Part shown: piece by piece, positions 1-6,557 of the stretch | How positions within the stretch are numbered: the stretch's first letter is position 1 | How the letters are laid out: each line of letters starts with the position of its first letter | Source of the DNA: Micavibrio sp. UBA2020 | Lineage (GTDB): Bacteria > Pseudomonadota > Alphaproteobacteria > Micavibrionales > UBA2020 | Assembly: GCA_002334985.1 (NCBI GenBank) | Contig: DDBY01000029.1 | Location: forward strand, 159-6,715 | Direction of reading: 5' to 3' | Length of the DNA: 6,557 nucleotides | Position numbers and translations under genes: made by a program | Notes under the pieces: generated by a model | Databases searched by the model: none | Seen by the model: only the letters and a program-made list of their open reading frames with translations | Told to the model about the DNA's origin: nothing

Positions 1-1909
1 TGCCTTCGGGGCCGATGATGGCATCCCAGCCCTGACGCACGGCCGCTTCGATGGCGACGTGCAGGGAAGATCCATCGGTCAGCTTGCGGCGGTAATCTTC
101 GCTTTGCTGTGCGAACAGCTCCAGCGTGGGGGCGGAAATCACGCGGGTGGAAACGCCTTCGCTTTCCAGCGTTTTTTGCGCGCTCATCGCGATTTCGATT
201 TCGGAGCCCGTCGCCCAGAGGGTGACAGCAGGGTCAGCCGACGACGCTTCGGACAGGATGTAGGCACCCTTGGCCGAAAGGTTTTCGTCGGTGTATTCCG
301 TGCGCACCAGCGGCAGGTTCTGGCGCGTCAGCACCAGCACGCTCGGCCCCGTGGTGTGGTTCAGGGCGATTTGCCATGCTTCGGCCGTTTCCACGACGTC
401 GGCGGGGCGCAGCACCAGCACGTTCGGAATGCAGCGCAGCGCCGCGACATGTTCCACCGGCTGGTGGGTCGGGCCGTCTTCGCCAAGGCCGATGCTGTCA
501 TGGGTCATGACATAGACCACGCGCTGTTTCATGAGCGCGGAAAGGCGGATGGACGGGCGGCAATAATCCGTGAAGCTCAGGAACGTGCCGCCATAGGGGA
601 TAAGCCCCTTGTGCAGCGCCATGCCGTTCATGGCGGCCGCCATCGCATGTTCGCGCACGCCGTAGTAGATATAGGCGCCGCGGTAGTTTTTCTTCTCCAC
701 GATGCCCATGTCTTTGACCAGCGTCAGGTTGGAGCCCGTGAGGTCGGCAGAACCGCCAATCAGCTCCGGCAGGGCGGGGACGAGCGCTTCGAGCACTTTG
801 CCCGATGCCGCGCGCGTGGCGATTTTCGGCGCCTCGGCGGTCATTTTCTTTTTGAAGTCCGCGATGACGGCGGATACTTCGGCGGACACGTCGCCTTTCA
901 GCATGCGGTCGAAAATGGCGCGGGCGCGGCCGTCCATTTTATCCAGGCGCGCTTGCCAGTTCTTGCGGTCGCTCTGGCCAATCTCGCCCACGGAAAGCCA
1001 TGCGGCGCGAATGTCGGCGGGGATTTCAAACGGGCCGTGGCTCCAGCCGAGATTTTTGCGTGCGCCCGCGATTTCATCGTCACCGAGGGGGGAGCCGTGC
1101 GAAGACGACTTGCCTTCCTTGGTCGGTGCGCCGAAACCGATTTTGGTTTTGCAGCAGATGATGCTCGGCTGTTTTTCGTTCAGCTGCGCGGCGGCGATGG
1201 CTTTGGCAATCGCGTCGGCGTCATGGCCGTCAACCGTGAAGACTTCCCAGCCGTAGGCTTCGAAGCGCTTCGGCGTGTCGTCGGTGAAGCTCAGCGACGT
1301 CGGGCCGTCGATGGTGATGCCGTTGTCATCGTAAAGCACAATCAGGCGGCCAAGGCCGAGGTGACCGGCGAGGGAGCAGGCTTCATGGCTGATGCCTTCC
1401 TGCAGGCAGCCGTCACCGGCGATGACATAGGTGAAATGGTTCACGATGTCGGTGCCGAAGCGCGCGTTCATGAGGCGTTCAGCAAGGGCGAAGCCGACGC
1501 CGTTTGCAACGCCCTGGCCGAGCGGGCCCGTGGTGGTTTCGATGCCGATATCCTGCATCGCTTCCGGGTGGCCGGGGGTGAGGCTTTTCATCTGGCGGAA
1601 ATTCTTGATTTCATCCAGCGTCATTTTTTCGTAGCCCGTCAGGTGCAGCAGGGCATAAAGAAGCATGGAGCCATGACCGGCGGAGAGAATGAAACGGTCG
1701 CGGTCAGGCCACGTCGGGTTCGACGGGTCGAATTTCAGGAACTTGCTGAACAGCACCGTCGCGACGTCGGCCATGCCCATCGGCATGCCGGGGTGGCCGG
1801 AATTCGCCTTTTGCACGGCGTCCATGGAAAGGGCGCGCAGGGCATTGGCCATGTCCTTGTGCGTGGCGGTTTGCAGGCTGTGTACGGTGGCGGTCTGGGT
1901 TCCGGTCAT
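1..1909 (-). CDS. tkt: Transketolase (3' end cut by window edge)
   Basis: Transketolase is a thiamine-diphosphate enzyme of the cytoplasmic non-oxidative pentose phosphate pathway (and of the Calvin cycle where present). It moves two-carbon ketol units from xylulose-5-phosphate to ribose-5-phosphate or erythrose-4-phosphate. The visible 636 codons are in one unbroken frame and hold the family landmarks: SGHPGMPMG with His39, GHGS with His79, the ThDP/Mg motif GDG (165-167) through DDN (Asn196), a HGSPLG loop, GVREHAM with the catalytic Glu420, and the signature GEDGPTHQP (476-484). The start at 1909 is supported by AGGAG six bases upstream; E. coli TktA begins about 13 residues further in. 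The last visible residues, GWDAIIGPEG, correspond to a point some 35-40 residues before the usual C-terminus, so the stop is off the window. It is transcribed away from the small plus-strand gene, with 217 bp between them. The family call is secure; whether it is the only tkt copy cannot be seen. Confidence 0.97.
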   Translation of the reverse strand, partial: MTGTQTATVHSLQTATHKDMANALRALSMDAVQKANSGHPGMPMGMADVATVLFSKFLKFDPSNPTWPDRDRFILSAGHGSMLLYALLHLTGYEKMTLDEIKNFRQMKSLTPGHPEAMQDIGIETTTGPLGQGVANGVGFALAERLMNARFGTDIVNHFTYVIAGDGCLQEGISHEACSLAGHLGLGRLIVLYDDNGITIDGPTSLSFTDDTPKRFEAYGWEVFTVDGHDADAIAKAIAAAQLNEKQPSIICCKTKIGFGAPTKEGKSSSHGSPLGDDEIAGARKNLGWSHGPFEIPADIRAAWLSVGEIGQSDRKNWQARLDKMDGRARAIFDRMLKGDVSAEVSAVIADFKKKMTAEAPKIATRAASGKVLEALVPALPELIGGSADLTGSNLTLVKDMGIVEKKNYRGAYIYYGVREHAMAAAMNGMALHKGLIPYGGTFLSFTDYCRPSIRLSALMKQRVVYVMTHDSIGLGEDGPTHQPVEHVAALRCIPNVLVLRPADVVETAEAWQIALNHTTGPSVLVLTRQNLPLVRTEYTDENLSAKGAYILSEASSADPAVTLWATGSEIEIAMSAQKTLESEGVSTRVISAPTLELFAQQSEDYRRKLTDGSSLHVAIEAAVRQGWDAIIGPEG

Positions 1910-1915
1910 GCGGGG

Positions 1916-1920
1916 CTCCT
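1916..1920 (-). promoter_or_regulatory. Ribosome-binding site of tkt
   Basis: Read on the minus strand, AGGAG lies six bases before the ATG at 1909-1907. It is a near-consensus Shine-Dalgarno at ideal spacing. It fixes the tkt start over the in-frame ATG at codon 20, which has no comparable site. Confidence 0.75.
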
Positions 1921-1934
1921 CGGCGCGGGTGGGA

Positions 1935-1957
1935 TGTGCGAAAAATCCATTCGCACA
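1935..1957. repeat. Perfect 7-bp inverted repeat in the tkt leader/promoter
   Basis: TGTGCGA (1935-1941) and TCGCACA (1951-1957) are exact reverse complements separated by 9 bases. The element ends 26 bases before the tkt start codon and overlaps the predicted -10 and start point. It could be a dimeric repressor or activator site, or a hairpin in the 5' leader. It lacks a T-run on the minus strand that would make it a terminator. The symmetry is seen directly; the function is inference. Confidence 0.4.
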
Positions 1958-1983
1958 ATGCCTTTTCCACTTCTCCGCGTCAA
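1955..1983 (-). promoter_or_regulatory. Candidate sigma-70 promoter of tkt
   Basis: On the minus strand, TTGACG (1983-1978, five of six matches to the -35 consensus) is followed after exactly 17 bases by CATTGT (1960-1955, three of six matches to the -10). Transcription would start near 1948, giving a leader of about 40 bases. The -35 and spacing are good but the -10 is weak, so this remains a prediction. It overlaps the inverted repeat at 1935-1957. Confidence 0.35.
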
Positions 1984-2069
1984 TCATCGATGCTGGGCGC
2001 GGCGGCGAAAACGCCCGCTCTTTATTGACATAAAGGCGCAAAAACGCAGGAATCTTTCGCGGCTGGATA

Positions 2070-2098
2070 TTGCGGCGCGCGGCCATATTTTGTTTAAT
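2070..2098 (+). promoter_or_regulatory. Candidate promoter of the small membrane-protein gene
   Basis: TTGCGG (2070-2075) and TTTAAT (2093-2098, five of six matches to the -10 consensus) are 17 bases apart. Transcription would begin near 2105, about 20 bases before the ATG at 2127. A perfect TTGACA -35 also occurs at 2025-2030, but only a poor -10 (AGGAAT, 2048-2053) follows at the right distance. Either or both could be used. Confidence 0.3.
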
Positions 2099-2116
2099 CA
2101 AAGGCACGCGAGGCAG

Positions 2117-2121
2117 AAGGA
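2117..2121 (+). promoter_or_regulatory. Ribosome-binding site of the small membrane-protein gene
   Basis: AAGGA, within AGAAGGA at 2115-2121, lies five bases before the ATG at 2127. It supports that start over the in-frame codon at 2070, which falls inside the predicted promoter. It also shows that the first of the two reading frames is the one that is initiated. Confidence 0.6.
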
Positions 2122-2126
2122 AAAAC

Positions 2127-2565
2127 ATGGCATCCAATCGGCCCGATTTTAAAAAGATGGAACCCGCCGACATCCGCCGCGGGATATCCGAACTTAACCG
2201 CGAAATCAGCGATTTGCGCAAGCAGATGAACAAGACCGCGGGCAAGTTCTTTGATAGGTCAGGCGACGGCCGTTGGCATCGGTGTCCCTGCGACGATGAT
2301 TTTCCCGCCCCTTGGTCTTGGTATTATGGCGGCAGGCATGCTGCACGGGACGGAAAAAAGCGCCGAGGCTTCTATCATCCGCCACCGCCTGAGCGAAGCG
2401 GAATCTCTGCGCAGCAGCTTCAAAACCGTCTGGCGCGCCCGCCCCGGCCGCCCGTTTCGCGATATTGATGCGCGCAACCGCCGCGAATTCAACCGCCGCG
2501 CGGAAAAAGAGCGCGAAAAAATCATGAAACAATACGGCAAAAAATTCGGTTTTGGCGCGCCGTAA
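2127..2565 (+). CDS. Small hypothetical membrane protein, interrupted by an apparent one-base frameshift
   Basis: I do not recognise this gene. A good start (AAGGA five bases before the ATG at 2127) opens a 41-42 residue charged, helix-prone segment (MASNRPDFKK through KTAGKF). That frame then turns into Cys/Trp/Pro-rich nonsense and stops at 2468. Protein-like sequence resumes one frame over: LIGQATAVGIG onward is a glycine-rich hydrophobic stretch broken by a Pro-Pro pair (one long or two short membrane segments). A strongly basic Arg/Lys-rich tail follows, ending KKFGFGAP before TAA at 2563-2565. Removing one T from the TTT at 2250-2252 joins the halves into a smooth 145-residue protein: N-terminal amphipathic helix, hydrophobic residues about 42-74, cationic C-terminus about 75-145. 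The second frame alone could begin at TTG 2251, but no Shine-Dalgarno precedes it. It is therefore a recent pseudogene, a sequencing error or, less likely, programmed +1 frameshifting. It is divergent from tkt and convergent with the lpxR-like gene. Confidence 0.55.
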
Positions 2566-2589
2566 AAGTCTGGGCGTTGCGAAGAGAAT

Positions 2590-3759
2590 TTAGAAACGCA
2601 CGCCGAGCGTGACGGTGCCGAACACATCACCACTGTCCTGTTCGTCAAATTCGCGTGTGCGGTAAATCAGCGCGTAGCTGAGGCGGGTGCGCCCGTATGT
2701 CAGCGCCAGCCCTGCCGTGGCATCGCCGACCAGATATTTTTTATCCACGCTATGGCTGTCGGTAAACGTATTGCCATCAAGGAAGATATTGCGTCCGACA
2801 ACGCGGCCTTCAAGCCCGCCGAACAGATACCAGCTGAACGTGCTGTCCGGCACCACAAAGGCACCGGTGCCCGGCATGGCAGGGCGCACCCGCACGGGCG
2901 TATCCTGAAAACGCCCGTTATAGGGTGTCAGGTAAAAAGTGACCCCTGTATTGGCGTATGTATAGATGTTGCCAAGCGTCGCGCCGATATAGGGCGTTGC
3001 GCCCGCGCTCCAGCCGAGGGCGTCAAGGCCATAACGCTCGCGCCAGCTGCGCTCCCACGACAGCATGATGCCGGGTTCGTTTTTCAGCTGATGCCGCCAG
3101 CCCTTGGGCATGGGGGAATCCGATACATGGCGGTGGATGAGTTTTTGTACCTGCTCGCCCATGGCCGCAGGGCCGACGATGCCGACGGTGGCTTCAAGGC
3201 TGTCAATATGGTTTTTGGTGATGCTGACAAGGCCGGCAGAGCCGTAAAGAAACGCCGCCCACGGCCTGTCGTCGTCCTGTTCGCCCGCGACTGTGATGTC
3301 GCTGGGTGTGTAAAGGTTATGGCCGAGCGACCATGAAATGCTGGTCGTTTCGTTAATCGAAAACGTCGGCACCGCGCGGTCGATGGCGTGGAAAAAATCC
3401 GGCACCGGCGTGCCAAGGTCGAAATAGGTGACGCGCGCGCCGTTGGTGTAATTGCGGTCTGTGCCGCCGCCATAAAGGTCGTTTTCGGAATTGAAGGTCA
3501 GGAAACGCTCGTTCGGCATCTTGCGTATCTGGCGCGTGATGTCGGTTTGCAGCGTGGGCTCTGTCGCCTCCGTCGTGCCGGTCACCACATCCGCGGGCAG
3601 CGGGCCTGGTTTTTGCGCGGCGGCTTCGGCTTGCTGGCGGCTGTACTGTTCCGCGGCTGTCTGGGTGCGCTGGATGGCCAGCCCCTCTGCCCGCACGGAT
3701 TGCGGGCAGAGAAGAGGCAAAAGGCAAAGGGTGAAAAAAGCGCCTTTCAGGCCTTTCAT
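2590..3759 (-). CDS. lpxR: LpxR-family (DUF2219) lipid A deacylase-like outer-membrane protein
   Basis: LpxR proteins are 12-stranded outer-membrane barrels; the Salmonella enzyme is calcium-dependent and removes the 3'-acyloxyacyl group of lipid A at the cell surface. This 389-residue protein has a signal peptide (residues 1-24, basic start, Leu-rich core, cleavage after VRA). The family pattern follows: [18 protein letters not shown] (90-107, with the Asn93-Asp94 pair), DRPWAAFLY (164-172), [17 protein letters not shown] (193-209, with candidate catalytic His209), GW (220-221) and Glu228. The C-terminal half has alternating aromatic and small residues and FLDGNTF (326-332), and the chain ends in Phe389, the usual barrel-assembly signal. 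Residues 25-84 form an Ala/Gln/Thr-rich extension not expected in the Salmonella enzyme. The ATG overlaps the gcvP stop as ATGA, which implies co-transcription and coupled translation; the preceding Shine-Dalgarno (AAGG) is weak. Family membership is strong; actual deacylase activity is inferred. Confidence 0.87.
   Translation of the reverse strand: MKGLKGAFFTLCLLPLLCPQSVRAEGLAIQRTQTAAEQYSRQQAEAAAQKPGPLPADVVTGTTEATEPTLQTDITRQIRKMPNERFLTFNSENDLYGGGTDRNYTNGARVTYFDLGTPVPDFFHAIDRAVPTFSINETTSISWSLGHNLYTPSDITVAGEQDDDRPWAAFLYGSAGLVSITKNHIDSLEATVGIVGPAAMGEQVQKLIHRHVSDSPMPKGWRHQLKNEPGIMLSWERSWRERYGLDALGWSAGATPYIGATLGNIYTYANTGVTFYLTPYNGRFQDTPVRVRPAMPGTGAFVVPDSTFSWYLFGGLEGRVVGRNIFLDGNTFTDSHSVDKKYLVGDATAGLALTYGRTRLSYALIYRTREFDEQDSGDVFGTVTLGVRF
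3756..3759 (-). other. ATGA stop-start overlap between gcvP and the lpxR-like gene
   Basis: On the minus strand the gcvP stop TGA (3758-3756) shares two bases with the ATG (3759-3757) of the next gene. Such four-base overlaps usually mean one transcript and reinitiation by the terminating ribosome. The weak Shine-Dalgarno before the second ATG (AAGG, four bases upstream, inside gcvP) fits coupled translation. Confidence 0.8.
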
Positions 3760-6557
3760 GCGGCCTTGTCCATATAGCTTTCAATCGGTGGGCAGGCACA
3801 GACGAGGTTACGGTCACCCGCCACATGGTCGATGCGGTTGACGGGCGGCCAGTATTTGTCCTGCGCGACGAAGGGGGCGGGGAAGCCACCCTTGGCGCGG
3901 TCATAAGGGCGCTGCCAGTCGTCGCCCGCGACATCCGCCAGCGTGTGCGGCGCCATGTGCAGCGGGTTTGCGCCCTGCGGCCATGCGCCTTTTTCGATTT
4001 GCGCGATTTCTTCGCGGATAACACGCATGGCGTGGATGAAACGGTCAAGCTCGCCCTTCGATTCCGATTCCGTCGGCTCAATCATCAGCGTACCGGGGAC
4101 GGGGAATGACATGGTCGGCGCGTGGAAACCGAAATCCATCAAACGCTTGGCAATGTCATCGACGCTGACATGCGCTGTGTCCTTGAACCCGCGGGTATCA
4201 AGAATACATTCATGCGCGACGAAGCCGTTTTTGCCCACATAAAGCGTTTCGTATTCGCGGGCGAGGCATTTGGCGATGTAATTCGCGTTCAAAATGGCAA
4301 CCTGCGTTGCGCGCTTCAGCCCTTCGGAGCCCATGAGCGTGATATAAACCCACGAAATCGGCAGGATAGCCGCGGAACCCCACGGCGCCGCCGAAATCGG
4401 GCCGATGGCCATTTCGCCGCCGACGCCGCTTCTGAGCGGGTGCCCGGGCAGGAACGGCGCAAGATGTGCCGCGCAGCCGATGGGGCCCATGCCGGGGCCG
4501 CCGCCGCCGTGCGGGATGCAGAAAGTTTTATGCAGGTTCATGTGCATGACGTCCGCGCCGAATTTGCCGGGGCAGGCAAGGCCGACCAGCGCGTTGAAAT
4601 TCGCGCCGTCCATATAAACCTGTCCGCCGTTTGCGTGGATGATGTCGCAGATGACACGGATTTCTTCTTCGTAAACGCCGTGGGTAGAGGGATAGGTGAC
4701 CATCAGCGCGGCCAGCGTATCCTTGTACTGCGTCGCCTTTGCCTTCAGGTCGTCAACGTCGATGTTGCCGTTGTCATCGCATTTGACGATGACGATTTGC
4801 ATGCCCGCCATCGCCGCCGACGCAGGGTTCGTCCCGTGCGCGGAGGAGGGGATAAGACAGATGTCGCGCTGTTTGTCGCCGCGGCTTTGGTGATAGGCCT
4901 GAATGACCAGAAGTCCCGCGTATTCCCCCTGCGAGCCGGCATTCGGCTGCAGCGATACGGCGGCAAAACCTGTAAGCGCGCAGAGTTTTTTCTCGAGGTC
5001 TTTCAGCATCAGCTGATAGCCCTCGGTCTGGTCAGCGGGCGCGAAGGGGTGGATGTTCGCAAATTCCGGCCATGTGATTGGAATCATCTCCGCTGTCGCG
5101 TTCAGCTTCATGGTGCAAGAGCCGAGCGGTATCATCGAGCGGTTGAGCGCGATGTCTTTATGTTCCAGGTGGCGCAAGTAGCGCAGCATTTCCGTTTCGC
5201 TGCGGTACATGTGGAACGTCGGGTGCGTCAAAAACGCGCTGGTGCGCTGCAGCGCCGGCGGTATCATCGCATCCGTCTGCGCATCGAGGCTTTCGACGCT
5301 GAAGGGCAGCGCGCTTTTGCCTGCGAAAATCTGCCACAGGGTGAAAACTTCTGCGCGGGTCGATTTTTCATCCAGCGAGATGCCGATGCGGCCATCGCCG
5401 AAATCGCGCAGATTGATGTCATGCTCTTGCGCGCGGGCGAGGATAGCCTGCGCCTGCGTTTGCGCGTCAATCGTCAGCGTGTCAAAAGCCGTCGCGTTTT
5501 CAACCGTGAAGCCGAGGTTCTCAAGCCCTGCGGCCAGAACAGCCGTCAGACGGTGCACGCGGCGCGCAATCGTGCGCAGGCCTTCGGGCCCGTGCCATAC
5601 GGCGTAAAAACCGGCGATGTTGGCGAGCAGAACCTGCGCGGTGCAGATGTTGCTGGTCGCTTTTTCGCGGCGGATGTGCTGTTCGCGCGTTTGCAGCGAC
5701 AGGCGGTAGGCGGCGCGGCCTTTCGCATCCACCGATACGCCGACAATGCGGCCGGGGGCGGCGCGTTTATATTCGTCGCGCACGGCGAAAAACGCGGCAT
5801 GCGGGCCGCCAAAGCCGAGCGGCACGCCGAAACGCTGGGAAGAGCCGAACACAATGTCCGCGCCCCATTCACCGGGCGGTTTGAGCAGCGTCAGCGCCAG
5901 AAGGTCGGTCGCGACGGCGACCAGCATGCCCTTGGCATGCGCTTTTTCGCAAAGCGCGGCGTAATCATCAACGCTGCCTGTCGTTGCGGGGTATTGCAGT
6001 AAAATGGCAAAGCCGTCTTTTTCCATCAGCTCCGCCGGTGTGCCGGTGACCACGCGGATGCCGAGCGGCAGCGCACGAGTTTCAATCACGGCAATCGTTT
6101 GCGGGTGACAATCGCTGCTGACAAGGAACGTATCGCTTTTGCTGGTGCCGACGCGCTGTGCCAGTGTCATGGCTTCGGCCGCGGCGGTGCCTTCGTCCAG
6201 CATCGAAGCGTTGGCGAGCGGCATGGCCGTCAAATCCATCACCATCTGCTGGAAATTGATAAGTGCCTCAAGGCGGCCCTGGCTGATTTCCGGCTGATAA
6301 GGCGTATAGGCCGTGTACCAGCCCGGGTTTTGCAAAACGTTGCGCAGGATGACGTTCGGCGTCAGCGTGTCGTAATACCCCGTACCGATGAGCGAGCGGC
6401 ACAGGCGGTTTTGCTGCGCCATGTCCATCAGCTCTTCGAGCGCTTCGTGTTCCGTCATCGCATCGCCCGTGACAGGGGCGGATTTTTCAAGGATGGCGGC
6501 GGGCACGGCGCGCGCGGTCAGCTCGTCCAGACTGGCGGCGCCGACGGCCTTCAGCAT
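3756..6557 (-). CDS. gcvP: Glycine dehydrogenase (decarboxylating), P-protein of the glycine cleavage system (5' end cut by window edge)
   Basis: GcvP is the PLP-dependent cytoplasmic P-protein that decarboxylates glycine and passes the aminomethyl group to the lipoyl arm of GcvH; GcvT and lipoamide dehydrogenase complete the cycle, feeding 5,10-methylene-THF. The 933 visible codons cover both halves of the long single-chain form. In the N-terminal half, [19 protein letters not shown] lies at 77-95 and [12 protein letters not shown] at 119-130. In the C-terminal half, from about 430, GSCTMKLN lies at 479-486, [11 protein letters not shown] and [11 protein letters not shown] follow, and the PLP lysine is Lys677 in [16 protein letters not shown]. 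The C-terminus is the family's C-x-CPPIESY type and is complete (TGA at 3756-3758). The ATG at the right edge is not the true start: it aligns with an internal MLNAVGA near residue 29 of E. coli GcvP, so about 28 codons lie outside. All visible key residues are intact. The stop overlaps the start of the lpxR-like gene by four bases. Confidence 0.97.
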   Translation of the reverse strand: MLKAVGAASLDELTARAVPAAILEKSAPVTGDAMTEHEALEELMDMAQQNRLCRSLIGTGYYDTLTPNVILRNVLQNPGWYTAYTPYQPEISQGRLEALINFQQMVMDLTAMPLANASMLDEGTAAAEAMTLAQRVGTSKSDTFLVSSDCHPQTIAVIETRALPLGIRVVTGTPAELMEKDGFAILLQYPATTGSVDDYAALCEKAHAKGMLVAVATDLLALTLLKPPGEWGADIVFGSSQRFGVPLGFGGPHAAFFAVRDEYKRAAPGRIVGVSVDAKGRAAYRLSLQTREQHIRREKATSNICTAQVLLANIAGFYAVWHGPEGLRTIARRVHRLTAVLAAGLENLGFTVENATAFDTLTIDAQTQAQAILARAQEHDINLRDFGDGRIGISLDEKSTRAEVFTLWQIFAGKSALPFSVESLDAQTDAMIPPALQRTSAFLTHPTFHMYRSETEMLRYLRHLEHKDIALNRSMIPLGSCTMKLNATAEMIPITWPEFANIHPFAPADQTEGYQLMLKDLEKKLCALTGFAAVSLQPNAGSQGEYAGLLVIQAYHQSRGDKQRDICLIPSSAHGTNPASAAMAGMQIVIVKCDDNGNIDVDDLKAKATQYKDTLAALMVTYPSTHGVYEEEIRVICDIIHANGGQVYMDGANFNALVGLACPGKFGADVMHMNLHKTFCIPHGGGGPGMGPIGCAAHLAPFLPGHPLRSGVGGEMAIGPISAAPWGSAAILPISWVYITLMGSEGLKRATQVAILNANYIAKCLAREYETLYVGKNGFVAHECILDTRGFKDTAHVSVDDIAKRLMDFGFHAPTMSFPVPGTLMIEPTESESKGELDRFIHAMRVIREEIAQIEKGAWPQGANPLHMAPHTLADVAGDDWQRPYDRAKGGFPAPFVAQDKYWPPVNRIDHVAGDRNLVCACPPIESYMDKAA

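Noticed and set aside
1995..2024. GGGCG...CGCCC followed by a T-rich stretch as a plus-strand terminator
   Set aside because: The stem is only 4-5 bp with poor internal pairing, the T-run is interrupted, and no plus-strand gene ends upstream of it.
59..2152. A very long open frame (697 codons) on the plus strand
   Set aside because: It lies antisense to tkt, whose full set of motifs is on the minus strand. Its translation is rich in Arg, His, Gly and Ala with no recognisable domain, as expected from the mirror frame of a GC-rich gene.
2206..2648. Two minus-strand open frames (2206-2532 and 2259-2648) as genes opposite the small membrane-protein gene
   Set aside because: The plus strand gives better protein character and has a ribosome-binding site. 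These frames are antisense, Arg/Ala-rich, and the second runs into the end of the lpxR-like gene in the wrong frame.
3353..4081. A 242-codon minus-strand frame spanning the gcvP/lpxR junction
   Set aside because: It reads through the end of gcvP and the signal peptide of the lpxR-like gene in another frame. The Arg/Ser/Pro-rich product resembles no protein.
4122..6002. A 626-codon open frame on the plus strand
   Set aside because: It is antisense to gcvP, which is unmistakable on the other strand. The composition is Arg/Ala/Val-rich without motifs and no ribosome-binding site or promoter was apparent.
6555..6557. The ATG at the right edge as the true start of gcvP
   Set aside because: MLKAVGA matches an internal site about 28 residues into E. 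coli GcvP. The missing N-terminus, including the usual F-x-x-RHIG motif, must lie beyond the window.

Overview
This 6.6 kb window carries three clear protein-coding genes on the minus strand and one short, apparently frameshifted gene on the plus strand. The DNA is GC-rich, with the third-position GC bias typical of such genomes. The mix of a single-chain glycine dehydrogenase, an alphaproteobacterial-looking transketolase and an LpxR-type outer-membrane beta-barrel points to a Gram-negative bacterium, most likely an alphaproteobacterium. That placement comes from recalled family resemblance and has not been tested by a search.

Layout in plus-strand order: (1) 1-1909, minus strand, transketolase (tkt), complete at its N-terminus and cut at its C-terminus by the left edge. 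(2) 1910-2126, a 217-bp divergent intergenic region with a ribosome-binding site and candidate promoter for each flanking gene, plus a perfect 7-bp inverted repeat over the putative tkt -10/start region. (3) 2127-2565, plus strand, a small membrane-protein gene whose two coding halves lie in different frames. (4) 2590-3759, minus strand, an LpxR-family (DUF2219) lipid A deacylase-like outer-membrane protein. (5) 3756-6557, minus strand, gcvP (glycine decarboxylase, P-protein), cut at its N-terminus by the right edge.

gcvP and the lpxR-like gene share an ATGA stop/start overlap, so they are probably co-transcribed and translationally coupled. This pairs one-carbon/glycine catabolism with an outer-membrane lipid A enzyme. 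The rest of the glycine cleavage operon (gcvT, gcvH), if linked, would lie beyond the right edge. tkt is a separate unit read leftwards, and its downstream partners are off the window. The small plus-strand gene runs convergently into the lpxR-like gene with only 24 bp between stop codons.

I found no RNA genes, CRISPR arrays, insertion sequences or defence systems, and no strong candidate for a wholly new system. The items most worth a second look are the frameshifted membrane protein, the gcvP-lpxR coupling, the N-terminal extension of the LpxR-like protein and the inverted repeat in front of tkt.
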